Shown here piece after piece: positions 1-7,327 of a stretch of 64,000 nucleotides of DNA (its first letter is position 1; every line of letters starts with the position of its first letter). The translations under genes were made by a program, and so were the position numbers. The notes beneath the pieces are model-generated. The model was not told the origin of the DNA. It did not search any database and saw only the letters and a list, made by a program, of their open reading frames with translations. The stretch is taken from NCBI GenBank assembly GCA_023381645.1, contig JAMCRJ010000055.1, positions 149,467-213,466 of the forward strand. Direction: 5' to 3'. The stretch is from Gammaproteobacteria bacterium (GTDB taxonomy: Bacteria > Pseudomonadota > Gammaproteobacteria > Acidithiobacillales > Acidithiobacillaceae).

Positions 1-8
1 TTCGAATT

Positions 9-287
9 TCAATCCACCCACTCCTTCGTATTGCCATTTTTGAAAACATCGTTGATGCGCCACCACCCGAACCGATAGCTGAGGTGGATCAGAACACCGT
101 TGAGCTGGTTGGTTTTCCATTTTGAAAACAGATGGCCTGCAAAAAACGCCAGCACCATCATGATGGTCAACTCGCGCAGCACATACCCGATGATGAAAAA
201 CATGATGACCACGGCCAGGGTGTCGATATCCCAAAACAGGATTTGACGCTGATCATCGAAATGATTGGGCATTCTTACGGGTTGCAT
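9..287 (-). CDS. traL: TraL, inner-membrane pilus assembly protein of F-type T4SS
   Basis: The 92-residue product has the TraL layout: a short basic N-terminus, an ILFWDIDTL motif near residue 20, two adjacent membrane segments around residues 22-55, and a polar tail. TraL belongs to the inner-membrane core of the F-type mating-pair apparatus. I chose ATG 287, which has a GGGG stretch 6-7 bases upstream and overlaps the previous stop by 13 bases. ATG at 308 or 272 is also possible. The next gene in the operon, by analogy traE, would start left of the window. Confidence 0.8.
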   Translation of the reverse strand: MQPVRMPNHFDDQRQILFWDIDTLAVVIMFFIIGYVLRELTIMMVLAFFAGHLFSKWKTNQLNGVLIHLSYRFGWWRINDVFKNGNTKEWVD

Positions 288-763
288 GACGACCCCGCTT
301 TCGCCCATTTCCAGCCTTTTGGTGGCACCCCGTCCGGGGCCATCCCATGATTTTTGCTACAGGACCAGTAGGCATTACCGCTCTTGCCGCAAGGCAGCTT
401 GGCCGGATGGCATGTCCAGGGGTTACTGGCCATCTGGTAATGGAAAACCGGCACGGCGGGCAAATGCAGCGGCATGGTGATCTGCCCTGGTGTAGAGCGC
501 ACCGGTGCCACTGGCGCGGCTATACGGTTTTCCAGCGCCCATTCCTGCGGCGAGCGCCGCACGATCATGGGTTCCCGCGCACCCATCACCTGAATCAATC
601 CGCTTTGTGGATTGATATACTGCCAGCCGGATCCGAGTCTTGGTGCTGGGTGGAAGCGGATAACCGGCGGCGGTGCCGGAACTCTTGCCACCGGCGCTGC
701 AGCCGGAAAATGGGCGCATCCCGTGAGCCCGGCCGCAAGGCATAACGCAGAAAGCCCAGGTAT
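275..763 (-). CDS. proline-rich lipoprotein of the transfer operon, start uncertain
   Basis: The reading frame holds a lipobox (LTGC) followed by a proline/alanine-rich stretch and a C-terminal part with four cysteines (WTCHPAKLPC, YWSCSK, SSCNP). This fits an outer-membrane lipoprotein of the transfer apparatus, in the position where F systems have small lipoproteins such as TraV, but I see no clear TraV match. No ATG, GTG or TTG lies just before the signal peptide. The first rare candidate is ATA at 763, and the frame stays open further up. It overlaps the preceding gene by about 170 bases, so a sequencing indel or non-standard start is possible. Confidence 0.55.
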   Translation of the reverse strand: MPGLSALCLAAGLTGCAHFPAAAPVARVPAPPPVIRFHPAPRLGSGWQYINPQSGLIQVMGAREPMIVRRSPQEWALENRIAAPVAPVRSTPGQITMPLHLPAVPVFHYQMASNPWTCHPAKLPCGKSGNAYWSCSKNHGMAPDGVPPKGWKWAKAGSSCNP

Positions 764-1134
764 AGCCGCGCGAACAGAATGGCGAAAAACGTGGCGTAGA
801 GATGAAAGGCGGGGAACGCCAGTCGCGCGAACGGGCTGTAAGTCCAGGGTGGAATCCCCTGCCCCTCGTTCACATAGGTGCAGCCCCTGGGGATTGCGTA
901 GCCTTCCGGCCAGAAACCCAGCGTCATACCCGAATATATCCCGGACATGAACGGATGCCCCATCTGCCAATCGACCGCTTCCTTCTGGAAGTCGCCCACG
1001 TAGCTTTGATAGCACGGGAGCTGGTACGCGGGCACCCATTGCGTTGCCCAGGTGTGCCACCCGAAGCCCAGCGCGAACACCCAGGCCCATAGCCGCCATG
1101 ATCGCCACAAAGGCGCCTTTCGATTTTTGCTCAT
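595..1134 (-). CDS. transfer-operon membrane protein, unknown
   Basis: ATG 1134 has an AAGGAA ribosome site and follows the previous stop by about 15 bases. The 179-residue product has a membrane segment near residues 12-28, a periplasmic-looking middle with three cysteines, and a second hydrophobic segment near 105-130. After about residue 132 the sequence becomes arginine-rich and low in hydrophobicity, and there it overlaps the lipoprotein gene in another frame. That tail may not be real protein. The family is not recognised. Confidence 0.65.
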   Translation of the reverse strand: MSKNRKAPLWRSWRLWAWVFALGFGWHTWATQWVPAYQLPCYQSYVGDFQKEAVDWQMGHPFMSGIYSGMTLGFWPEGYAIPRGCTYVNEGQGIPPWTYSPFARLAFPAFHLYATFFAILFARLYLGFLRYALRPGSRDAPIFRLQRRWQEFRHRRRLSASTQHQDSDPAGSISIHKAD

Positions 1135-1149
1135 TCACCGTTCCTTGCA

Positions 1150-1536
1150 TTACTGTTGCCCCGTCGCAGTTGCTGCAGGTTGAGGACTGGTCGTTGGTTC
1201 TGTACTGGTGGTCACTGGTTGCTGCGTCACAGGGCTTGGCGCCACGACACGCGGTTGCCCAGGCAATGGCTGTCCTGGGTGCGCCTTTTCCCACTCGTCG
1301 GCGTAGAAATAATCCCAGATGGCCAGCTTGCAGTGATAATCCAGCTCGTTGGATCCGCCATTGATGCTTTGCCCATAATCGGTGCCACCGGCCATGGCCG
1401 CCGAACCCACCGCGTGCCCAATCCATTGCGCCGGCTCACAAGCCCTCCCGATTCGCGCGTCCGGAGTGGACCCGACGAAGATCCACACCGCGAAAACCAC
1501 GACGAGGAAGAAGAACAGTTCACCGAAATGCTTCAA
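1150..1536 (-). CDS. small single-span membrane protein with Pro/Thr-rich tail
   Basis: I place the start at TTG 1536, overlapping the stop of the upstream gene (ATTGA), with a CGGGG stretch upstream. The 128-residue product has one membrane segment near residues 5-22 (ELFFFLVVVFAVWIF), a middle part with two cysteines and an aromatic patch (WDYFYADEWEKAHPG), and a Pro/Thr/Gln tail from about residue 90. This looks like an inner-membrane protein reaching into the periplasm. The family is not recognised. It is translationally coupled within the tra operon. Confidence 0.6.
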   Translation of the reverse strand: MKHFGELFFFLVVVFAVWIFVGSTPDARIGRACEPAQWIGHAVGSAAMAGGTDYGQSINGGSNELDYHCKLAIWDYFYADEWEKAHPGQPLPGQPRVVAPSPVTQQPVTTSTEPTTSPQPAATATGQQ

Positions 1537-2660
1537 TGGCAAGCCCCGATGTTTTCCATCACCGCATTCAGATCCATGGTGGCCTGATGTCCCTGCTGCA
1601 CCTGGTAGTTCCCGGCCTTGTCGCAATACACCATGACCGGATCGCTGATATATCCGGCGGCAGCCAGCATCCCGGTATTTCCGTCCACGATCTGCGTCAT
1701 CTGCAGGTTCGGAGTGATACCGCGCAACCCGCCCTTATTGGCTCCATTGGCGCGCTTTTTGAACAGGTGCTCGTTTTTGTCCAGGGCGGTCGCCGGGTTC
1801 GGCGCGGAAAGAATAGCTTCCGCCACCGCCAGACTGTTCTTGCCCTTTTCCGCGATGGGTACGTAACGCACCTTGATTTTTCCACCCTGGATCAGCGGCG
1901 CCAGCGCCAGATACAGCGCGTGCCCCTTTCCACTGTCAGGATCGATGTACACGGTGGCTTCCGGGCCGGCCGTGCCAACCACGAAGCCGGTGCCGCCGTT
2001 ATAGGCGGTGGCCATGACGCTTCCGGTCGTGCCGCTTTGCGTTGGGGCGGTGACAGACGACGTGGCGCCCGGCGCACCGGCGCTTTTCGCCGTTTTGGCG
2101 AAGAGGTAGGGCCCGTTGAGATCCCGTCCGGAAGCCGTCAACAGGGTTCCGATCAACACCAGATGATCCGGTAGATTCACCCATGCGATGCCACGATCTC
2201 CGCCAGCGATCTGGTAGACCACACCAACGAACCCGTTGGGTCCGTTCATATAGACGTTCTGGACGGTAGCCGCCCCCTGACTGGCGGATCCGATGAGTTG
2301 CGAGATCTCTTGCGCTTCAGCGGACGTACCGGATACCGCAGGTGCCGTCGCCGTGGCGATCGAGGGTGGAACGACTGCAGTAGTTCCCACCGGCGCGCCC
2401 AACGGCAAAGGTGCTGGCGGCGGAGCTATCAACCCCTTCGGCGCAGCGGGCACCGGACGCGGAACCGGCAACGCCGAAGGCTTTAGTACATGCACTTGAT
2501 CGGCGGCGTCTGGCCCAGTCGATGCTTCCTGATGGCCCATGAGCACCTTGCCGCCGATCAACACCGCCACCGCCGCGAGAATCGCGCCGCCGGTAATCAT
2601 TCGTTTCTTCAATGGCGGCAACGGCTTTTTGGCCTTGTCGCCGGAGTCTTTTCCAAACAT
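1533..2660 (-). CDS. DsbC/DsbG-fold periplasmic protein lacking the CxxC site
   Basis: The 375-residue product has a cytoplasmic N-terminus, a membrane segment near residues 21-40, a proline-rich linker to about 115, a DsbC/G-like dimerisation-type region (residues 125-205) and a thioredoxin-like region from about 228. Where DsbG-type proteins read VDPDCPYCH, this reads IDPDSGKGH, so both active-site cysteines are gone. The flanking pattern still aligns with the DsbG-like protein at 42087..42635. I infer a structural or chaperone role in transfer-apparatus assembly rather than thiol exchange. The start has a GAGGG site, and a TAGTATATT element lies 30-40 bases upstream. Confidence 0.75.
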   Translation of the reverse strand: MFGKDSGDKAKKPLPPLKKRMITGGAILAAVAVLIGGKVLMGHQEASTGPDAADQVHVLKPSALPVPRPVPAAPKGLIAPPPAPLPLGAPVGTTAVVPPSIATATAPAVSGTSAEAQEISQLIGSASQGAATVQNVYMNGPNGFVGVVYQIAGGDRGIAWVNLPDHLVLIGTLLTASGRDLNGPYLFAKTAKSAGAPGATSSVTAPTQSGTTGSVMATAYNGGTGFVVGTAGPEATVYIDPDSGKGHALYLALAPLIQGGKIKVRYVPIAEKGKNSLAVAEAILSAPNPATALDKNEHLFKKRANGANKGGLRGITPNLQMTQIVDGNTGMLAAAGYISDPVMVYCDKAGNYQVQQGHQATMDLNAVMENIGACH

Positions 2661-2689
2661 TTGGCACCCTCGATGTGGTTCGCGTCTGC

Positions 2690-2700
2690 TAGTATATTAT
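2690..2700 (-). promoter_or_regulatory. TAGTATATT-type element, site 1
   Basis: On the coding (minus) strand the stretch reads TATAATATACTAG, giving a TATAAT box 30-40 bases before the start of the DsbC/G-like gene. A TTGCAA lies upstream, but spacing to TATAAT is short (14) and to TATACT long (19). The same AT-rich core recurs at seven other ICE promoters, so I read it as promoter plus shared regulator site. Confidence 0.55.
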
Positions 2701-2725
2701 ATAGTTTCTTGGAAGTTGCAAGAGC

Positions 2726-2977
2726 TCACGCCGGGCGATTCCGTTCCAACATCGAAATTTCCTGATCCAGCACGAATCGCGCCGCCCGTAGCCGCTCCAG
2801 CGGATCGCCCTCGCCTATCGTGAAAATTCCCCCCGGCAATGCCACAGTCATCTCCCGCAGGCCTTTCTTCGAGAGGAACTGTAGGAACATCCACTGCAGC
2901 ATCGCTGCCGCGAACTCTTCCGGCGGCAGGCTGACCAGATGTTTGGACATGGCCTGAAGATCTGATTCTGTGCTCAT
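2726..2977 (-). CDS. small protein of unknown function
   Basis: The 83-residue acidic/helical product (MSTESDLQAMSKHLVSLPPE at the start) shows no membrane segment and no motif I recognise. Its ATG lies only 5 bases after another TAGTATATT element. The region between it and the next minus-strand ICE gene upstream is occupied by the IscB element, which may have separated it from former neighbours. Confidence 0.5.
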   Translation of the reverse strand: MSTESDLQAMSKHLVSLPPEEFAAAMLQWMFLQFLSKKGLREMTVALPGGIFTIGEGDPLERLRAARFVLDQEISMLERNRPA

Positions 2978-2981
2978 AATT

Positions 2982-2991
2982 TAATATACTA
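2982..2991 (-). promoter_or_regulatory. TAGTATATT-type element, site 2
   Basis: The coding strand reads TAGTATATTA, 5 bases from the ATG of the 83-residue gene, in the opposite orientation to sites 1 and 3. Being so close to the start, it looks more like an operator or a boundary of a displaced promoter than a -10 box. Confidence 0.45.
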
Positions 2992-3036
2992 TTTGATAGC
3001 GGTAGCGAAGTAAAGAGACGGCTCAAGGAATCTGCA

Positions 3037-4401
3037 TCAGTTTTTCCTCACTTCGGCAACCCCGTGGTTCAGCGCGGGGTGGAGAAGCGACCAGTGATAC
3101 CCGTACCCATCACCGCGTTGAACCAACTTGCAAAAACGGTGGTGAATGTGCTGCACCAGCCCGTTTCTAGTCTGGATGTTGAAACTGCCGCTGGCACGAA
3201 TGGCGACACGGCCCAGGTAGGTGCCGACCTTCTTGCCGGTCGTCACCACGGCCTTGACCAGATCGCCAGTCTGAAAACCGAAGGCACTCTTGCTCCGGGT
3301 GAGATACCCGCGCGGGAAGCCGTGCTTTGTCAGGCGCGTGCGCTGGTAACTGCCGCGTCCCGTCGCTTTGAGACTGAGTACGGGCTGTTGCCAATGCTGA
3401 ACGGCATCGACATGGCCTACGCAGGCGGCATCAAGACAGTGTTCCTTCGGTATCTGCAATTGGTGACGATTCCACTTCGTCCGGCCACCACTGGCGACTT
3501 CCAGGTCCAGGCCTTTGGCTTTTAACCCTTGGAACAAGGCCCAGCGGGTGCTGTTGACTGCTGCGGCGTCTTTCAGCGGCGCCTTCGCCTGGGCCAGTAT
3601 CCGGCGCAAACGATCCGGATCCTTTGCCAAGAACGCTTCCACCGGCATATTGCCCTTGCGCTGATTGCAGGGGACGCAGGCCAGTGTGAGATTGCTCACG
3701 CGGTCACTGCCGCCTTTGCTGCGCGGGTGAATGTGCTCAATCTCCAACGGGGTATGTTCCGCGCCGCAATAGGCACACTTCCGTCCCCACTTTTCGAGCA
3801 GATACTCCCGCAGTTCGTAGCCAAAGAGTGTGCCTTGCTGGTATTCCAGCCTGGAGATCTCCGGGTTCTGGATGGCCTGGGTGTCGAACCGCACCAGTTC
3901 CTGCGACAATGCCATTACCGGCGTTAGGCGGCAAAGCCACGCAACCCATGCCATCGTCGTATTCACCCGATGTTGCAGGGATGGCGCCAGCCATCCCGCC
4001 GGCCTGGTCCGATTGTCGAAACGGACGGGACGGTACCGCAAGTTTCCACGTCGCCGCCGGCGGAACGCGCGGCGGCTGGTCAACGCATCGCGAATGTCAT
4101 GACCCCGATGCTGCAACTCCAGCAGCATCAGTACGGCCGCCGCGCGTAGCACTTCGCCGGTGGACGCATCCACCGTCTCTTTCTCCCGCACCAGCGCCAT
4201 GCCCGTGGTCTTACTACCGGGATCGAGCTTGAGCCGTACCGGCTGCAAGACAGAATCCTCCTGCAACCGGTCCACCAGCCGGATGGTGAACGGCACCATC
4301 CGATGCACCCGCGCCCGACCCCGCTCCAGTAGCAACCGCGCCCGTTTCTCCGAGCACGGCATCAGCGGTTTCTTGCGCTTGTCGAGTACAAATACAGCCA
4401 T
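3037..4401 (-). CDS. iscB: IscB RNA-guided nuclease (RuvC + HNH)
   Basis: The 454-residue product begins with the PLMP motif typical of IscB (KKPLMPCSEKRARLLL). It has RuvC-I (LKLDPGSKTTG, about residue 57-67), an arginine-rich bridge helix (RRAFRRRRRGNLRYR, about 108-122), RuvC-II (ALSQELVRFD), an HNH domain with two Cys pairs (CAYC, CVPC) and LEIEHIHPRSKGG, and RuvC-III (HCLDAACVGH). All catalytic residues look intact. IscB is the ancestor-type nuclease of Cas9 and uses the omega RNA encoded just upstream. Length is usual for the family. Confidence 0.93.
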   Translation of the reverse strand: MAVFVLDKRKKPLMPCSEKRARLLLERGRARVHRMVPFTIRLVDRLQEDSVLQPVRLKLDPGSKTTGMALVREKETVDASTGEVLRAAAVLMLLELQHRGHDIRDALTSRRAFRRRRRGNLRYRPVRFDNRTRPAGWLAPSLQHRVNTTMAWVAWLCRLTPVMALSQELVRFDTQAIQNPEISRLEYQQGTLFGYELREYLLEKWGRKCAYCGAEHTPLEIEHIHPRSKGGSDRVSNLTLACVPCNQRKGNMPVEAFLAKDPDRLRRILAQAKAPLKDAAAVNSTRWALFQGLKAKGLDLEVASGGRTKWNRHQLQIPKEHCLDAACVGHVDAVQHWQQPVLSLKATGRGSYQRTRLTKHGFPRGYLTRSKSAFGFQTGDLVKAVVTTGKKVGTYLGRVAIRASGSFNIQTRNGLVQHIHHRFCKLVQRGDGYGYHWSLLHPALNHGVAEVRKN

Positions 4402-4700
4402 TTTACCGCCTCCTATAAGTCCTTACGGACGACTTGTGACGCGCCCTTACGGGCGTCTCCCCTCGGGAATGTCTGCAACCGGCTCTCACCTTGCGGTGAC
4501 GGCGGAAACCTTCGGCGCTTTGCCTTTCGCCAGAATGATCCCTCCCTTCCAGTGTCCGGGACTGAGGAAGCATCCCGGAGTGGGTCTCAACGACCTGTTG
4601 CAAACGTCTGCCAACGTCTCACGACGTTACTCGGCTCCCTGGTCAACCCAGCCTGCTTTCACAAGCTCCGAGCTTTAGCCCGGGGTGTTTGACCCACGGT
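4402..4700 (-). ncRNA. IscB omega RNA (HEARO-type)
   Basis: About 300 bases immediately upstream of iscB contain no gene but many nested inverted repeats in the minus orientation: the stem around CCGGGCTAAAGC near 4670-4690, GACGCCCGTAAGGGCGCGTC near 4450-4470, and GTCCGTAAGGAC near 4420-4432, just before the start codon. Position, size and the CCGGGCTAAAG opening match the structured omega RNA of IscB loci. The guide would come from sequence just left of the scaffold (about 4690-4715), that is from the insertion site itself. The 5' end is an estimate. Confidence 0.75.
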
Positions 4701-4735
4701 CGGATGCTTCCCACCGGCCCCTGACTGATCACTAG

Positions 4736-5122
4736 CTAGCTGCCCCGGGCCCGGTCCAGATAGGAACGCACCATAAGCAACCCGGTAAAGCCCCACTCGC
4801 AGATCACTTCCACGGGAGTTTGATTGCCGAATGCCCGGTTTCGCGTGGTCATCCAACGATAGGCCAGGTCTCTGTCGTGCGGGAAAAGCAGACGCAGATT
4901 CTTGTGGATAGCCAGCAAGTGACCAGCCCGCTCCAGGAGATCCCGGTTTGCCGCCAGCGGTTCGCCTCTGCGATAGCGGCTGAGTGCCGCACGGTTTTCC
5001 AGTGCCAGCCCCAGCAAGGCAAGCTGGTCTTCGTTGGTCACCTTCCAGAGCTCAAACGCCTTCATCACCATTTTCGCCAAGACGGATCGATGCTGCGCCT
5101 GATTTTCCCGGTGTCGCGCCAT
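4736..5122 (-). CDS. MbcA/ParS/Xre-type antitoxin, no RES partner beside it
   Basis: The 128-residue product has a helical N-terminal Xre-like part and a C-terminal DUF2384 (toxin-binding) part with the W-x6[13 protein letters not shown]3 pattern near residues 90-105. Such antitoxins normally precede and overlap a RES-domain toxin gene. Here the gene ends at 4736 and is followed by the IscB element's left end, with no RES frame. It is either an orphan regulator or the toxin was lost when the element inserted. Confidence 0.7.
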   Translation of the reverse strand: MARHRENQAQHRSVLAKMVMKAFELWKVTNEDQLALLGLALENRAALSRYRRGEPLAANRDLLERAGHLLAIHKNLRLLFPHDRDLAYRWMTTRNRAFGNQTPVEVICEWGFTGLLMVRSYLDRARGS

Positions 5123-5141
5123 GCTACCTCGTCACAAACCT

Positions 5142-5480
5142 TTAGTTGTAGGCATGTGGTTCACGACCTGAGCCTATTTCGCCCTTCTGCTGGCGGTTTT
5201 TCAGCAAACGATCCGCCGTGGTCTCAATGCCCAAAGCGAGGTCAGCAATTGCTGCCAGCCCCTGCCCTATGTTTGTGATATGGGTCTCGTGCCAGGCCTC
5301 CCGCTCGCCTGCAGTGTGGCTCATAATCTCGCCCAGTGATCCGACGAATGACCACAATGTGATCAGTGTGGAGTCCAGCGCGTCGATTTCCTTCAGCAGC
5401 TCTTCCTGACTGTGCAGGTCCGGGTGATCGGCCATCTTCCGCGCGTCATAGATGCCATTTCCCAAGTTCGTGAACGCCAT
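5142..5480 (-). CDS. helical protein of unknown function
   Basis: ATG 5480 has an AGAGGG site. The 112-residue product (MAFTNLGNGIYDARKMADHP...) is largely helical and contains EELLKEIDALDSTL and a second amphipathic stretch near residues 70-95. I do not recognise a family. It lies 20 bases upstream of the orphan antitoxin gene and may be cotranscribed with it. Confidence 0.5.
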   Translation of the reverse strand: MAFTNLGNGIYDARKMADHPDLHSQEELLKEIDALDSTLITLWSFVGSLGEIMSHTAGEREAWHETHITNIGQGLAAIADLALGIETTADRLLKNRQQKGEIGSGREPHAYN

Positions 5481-5922
5481 GATAAAGCCCTCTAGCTCTG
5501 ATACCTGCCAACGGCGGCAGGCGGCCAAGGGCTCAAAGTGCTATCGGAGCACCGGACGTATTCCCCCGAAGGGTCTTGTATTAGTCCACCCTCGGCCATT
5601 GAGGGACGCGCCAACGCTGAACGCTGGGCATAAAAAATCCCGCAAGTCTGTCGGGGCGGTTGTCCGCCGATAGGTGTTTGAGCACCGTGTTTCAGAGCTT
5701 AGAACGTGGCGGGGCGGGTGTCAACTTTTTGGATTTAGTCCGCAGACCATTTTTCGACCATAGCCGTATTGGTGCGACACTTCCTTTTCCCACGATCTGC
5801 CATTTCTGGCATCATGCAGCAAGTATAACATTTTTAGTTGCAGTTAAAACGAACAGCCATTCTCATAACTCGACATCCAGATAGTCAGGCCTGCCTCGCC
5901 AGGTACCTATGTCCCTGTTCGC
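5481..5922. other. intergenic stretch without a gene
   Basis: About 440 bases between divergent genes. I see no credible coding frame. A weak terminator-like hairpin with a T run reads on the minus strand at 5632..5657 (CCCG stem then ATTTTTT). The rest becomes AT-richer towards 5830-5880. A possible remnant region rather than a functional unit. Confidence 0.4.
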
Positions 5923-5951
5923 TTGACGTCAAGCTCCAGGCAACCTATAGT
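5923..5951 (+). promoter_or_regulatory. sigma70 promoter of the DUF4258-MqsA pair
   Basis: TTGACG and TATAGT are separated by exactly 17 bases. Directly after the start point is a doubled palindrome, CTATAG-TTT-CTATAG (5945-5959), overlapping the -10 box. This is the expected place for autorepression by the antitoxin of the downstream pair. Confidence 0.75.
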
Positions 5952-5989
5952 TTCTATAGCTTTACATTGGGTCCGCTGTTTGGTGTGTG

Positions 5990-6310
5990 ATGATCAACAA
6001 GAAACCGCAAAATGTTGTCAAGCTACCGGGCAACCGGCACACGATGTTAACGACGCTACGCGATTTGGCAAAAAATAGCAGCAAGGTCTTTTTTTCTGCA
6101 CATGCTGAGCAACAAATGCACGATCGAAACATAACCAGAACGCAGGTCATGGAATGCATCAGGATAGGAACAGTGTTTGAGGAGTGGCATCAGGACATTC
6201 ATGGAGGTTGGCGATGTACTTTGCAGCACATTCATGCGGGGGATGATGTTCACGTTGTCTCTGCATTGGATTCTGATTGCAAATTTGTTGTTATTATTAC
6301 CACATTCTAA
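5990..6310 (+). CDS. DUF4258 putative toxin
   Basis: The 106-residue product carries a DUF4258-like region: FSAHAEQQMHDRNITRTQVMECI near residues 37-60 and a C-terminal beta part ending DVHVVSALDSDCKFVVIITTF. DUF4258 proteins are RelE-like and often sit in front of MqsA-type HTH antitoxins, as here (12-base gap). GTG 5987 is an alternative start. Activity as an RNase toxin is inference from the family and gene order. Confidence 0.7.
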   Translation: MINKKPQNVVKLPGNRHTMLTTLRDLAKNSSKVFFSAHAEQQMHDRNITRTQVMECIRIGTVFEEWHQDIHGGWRCTLQHIHAGDDVHVVSALDSDCKFVVIITTF

Positions 6311-6322
6311 TAGGAGATTGTG

Positions 6323-6775
6323 ATGTTTCAGTACGTGAGCTGCGGGTTGCCCGATGTATGGTTGGCCAATGGCTATAGTGAGATTGAAACGCCATACGGT
6401 CACGCCGTATCCATTGAAAATCTAGAAGGTTTGCACAAAGCTATTGGTCTGCGTGTCACGGAATCACCAAAACCGTTGACGGGAATGGAACTTCGTTTTT
6501 TGCGAAAGGAACTCGGCCTATCGCAGAAATCTCTGGGCGAGATGGTCGGACGAGACGCACAAAGCATTGCCGTGTGGGAGAAGGGTAAGGGCTTGAAGAG
6601 CCAGAAGGCCATGAAAGCCGCTGATATTCTGTTGCGGGTTCTGTATCGTGAACACGCTTCCGGAAATGGGCATGTTCGGGCGTTTATTGAGCGGCTGAAT
6701 GCACTGGACAGAACAGAACAGAACCGCATGCAGTTTGAAGAGGTGGAAGGCGCATGGCACTTGAGTGCTGCCTGA
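6323..6775 (+). CDS. MqsA/YgiT-like HTH antitoxin
   Basis: The 150-residue product has an N-terminal part (FQYVSCGLPDVWLANGY) resembling the shortened metal-binding domain of MqsA-like proteins, then an Xre-type helix-turn-helix near residues 60-110 (RFLRKELGLSQKSLGEMVGR, DAQSIAVWEKGK). It follows the DUF4258 gene with an AGGAG site and likely binds the CTATAG repeats at its promoter. Toxin-before-antitoxin order matches HigBA/MqsRA loci. Confidence 0.7.
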   Translation: MFQYVSCGLPDVWLANGYSEIETPYGHAVSIENLEGLHKAIGLRVTESPKPLTGMELRFLRKELGLSQKSLGEMVGRDAQSIAVWEKGKGLKSQKAMKAADILLRVLYREHASGNGHVRAFIERLNALDRTEQNRMQFEEVEGAWHLSAA

Positions 6776-6788
6776 CAGCGAGGAAGAA

Positions 6789-7064
6789 ATGAGCATCACA
6801 AAACAAGATTTGACTCACCACCTATCTGACACGATGGGCTTGACCGCCAAAGATGGTGCGGCCCTGATCAATGCCATGTTCGACACCATCCGCACCACAT
6901 TGGCCTCTGGCGAGGACGTGAAGCTGTCCGGCTTCGGGAACTTCACCTTACACGAGAAACGGGCACGGCCTGGGCGGAACCCGAAGACCAACGAACCCGT
7001 CGAGATCAAGGCACGGCGGGTAGTGACGTTTCGGGCCAGCCAACTGGTGAAGGAAAGGTGCTAA
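6789..7064 (+). CDS. ihfA: IHF-alpha / HU-family DNA-bending protein
   Basis: The 91-residue product has the full HU/IHF fold: N-terminal helices, LSGFGNF near residue 45, the arm ARPGRNPKTNEPVEI near 60-74, and RRVVTFRAS at the end. It is closer to IHF-alpha than HU in the TGEPVEI-like arm. The GAGGAAGAA site fixes the start. An element-encoded IHF subunit could serve integrase/excisionase complexes or the relaxosome. It is 13 bases from the antitoxin and probably cotranscribed. Confidence 0.85.
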   Translation: MSITKQDLTHHLSDTMGLTAKDGAALINAMFDTIRTTLASGEDVKLSGFGNFTLHEKRARPGRNPKTNEPVEIKARRVVTFRASQLVKERC

Positions 7065-7102
7065 AAAGTGACCAGCCTTCGCTGCGCGCGTGGAACAGCG
7101 AT

Positions 7103-7327
7103 TTAGGGGCAACCAAGCCGCGCAGCCGTATTCCCGATATGTCTGGCCTGTGAAGTGGTGATGTCATCGCTCTGCAGCAAACAACGAAGCACCTTGCACA
7201 GCAAAGGTGTTGCGATAGTTCCGCGCACTTTTTCGAGCCTGCTTCCTTCGATCTCATCTACAAAATCAAGGCTTTCAAAGGCAACCCAACTTTCTTGTGT
7301 AAGCACTCCGCCTGGAACGCCAACATA
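7103..7327 (-). pseudogene. C-terminal half of toxin split by an IS
   Basis: In frame with the N-terminal half at 9216..9416 once the intervening IS (7328..9215) is removed. The rejoined reading is ...NPRKGY-YVGVPGGVLTQESW..., a natural continuation. This half gives about 75 residues ending HIGNTAARLGCP. The fragment has an in-frame ATG within the IS end, but as a separate protein it would lack the first half of the fold. Confidence 0.8.

Larger units (their letters stand above)
3030..4700 (-). mobile_element. IscB-type element, ends approximate
   Basis: An iscB gene with a conserved upstream structured RNA forms an ISC/IS200-IS605-group insertion without its own TnpA. The left end should lie near 4680-4700, where the RNA scaffold begins, and the right end near 3030. 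Because such elements make no target duplication I cannot fix the ends from the sequence. It sits between two small minus-strand ICE genes. Confidence 0.5.

Noticed and set aside
275..1426. 383-residue fused frame
   Set aside because: Only its last 160 residues look like protein; the first part is a shadow of two better-supported genes.
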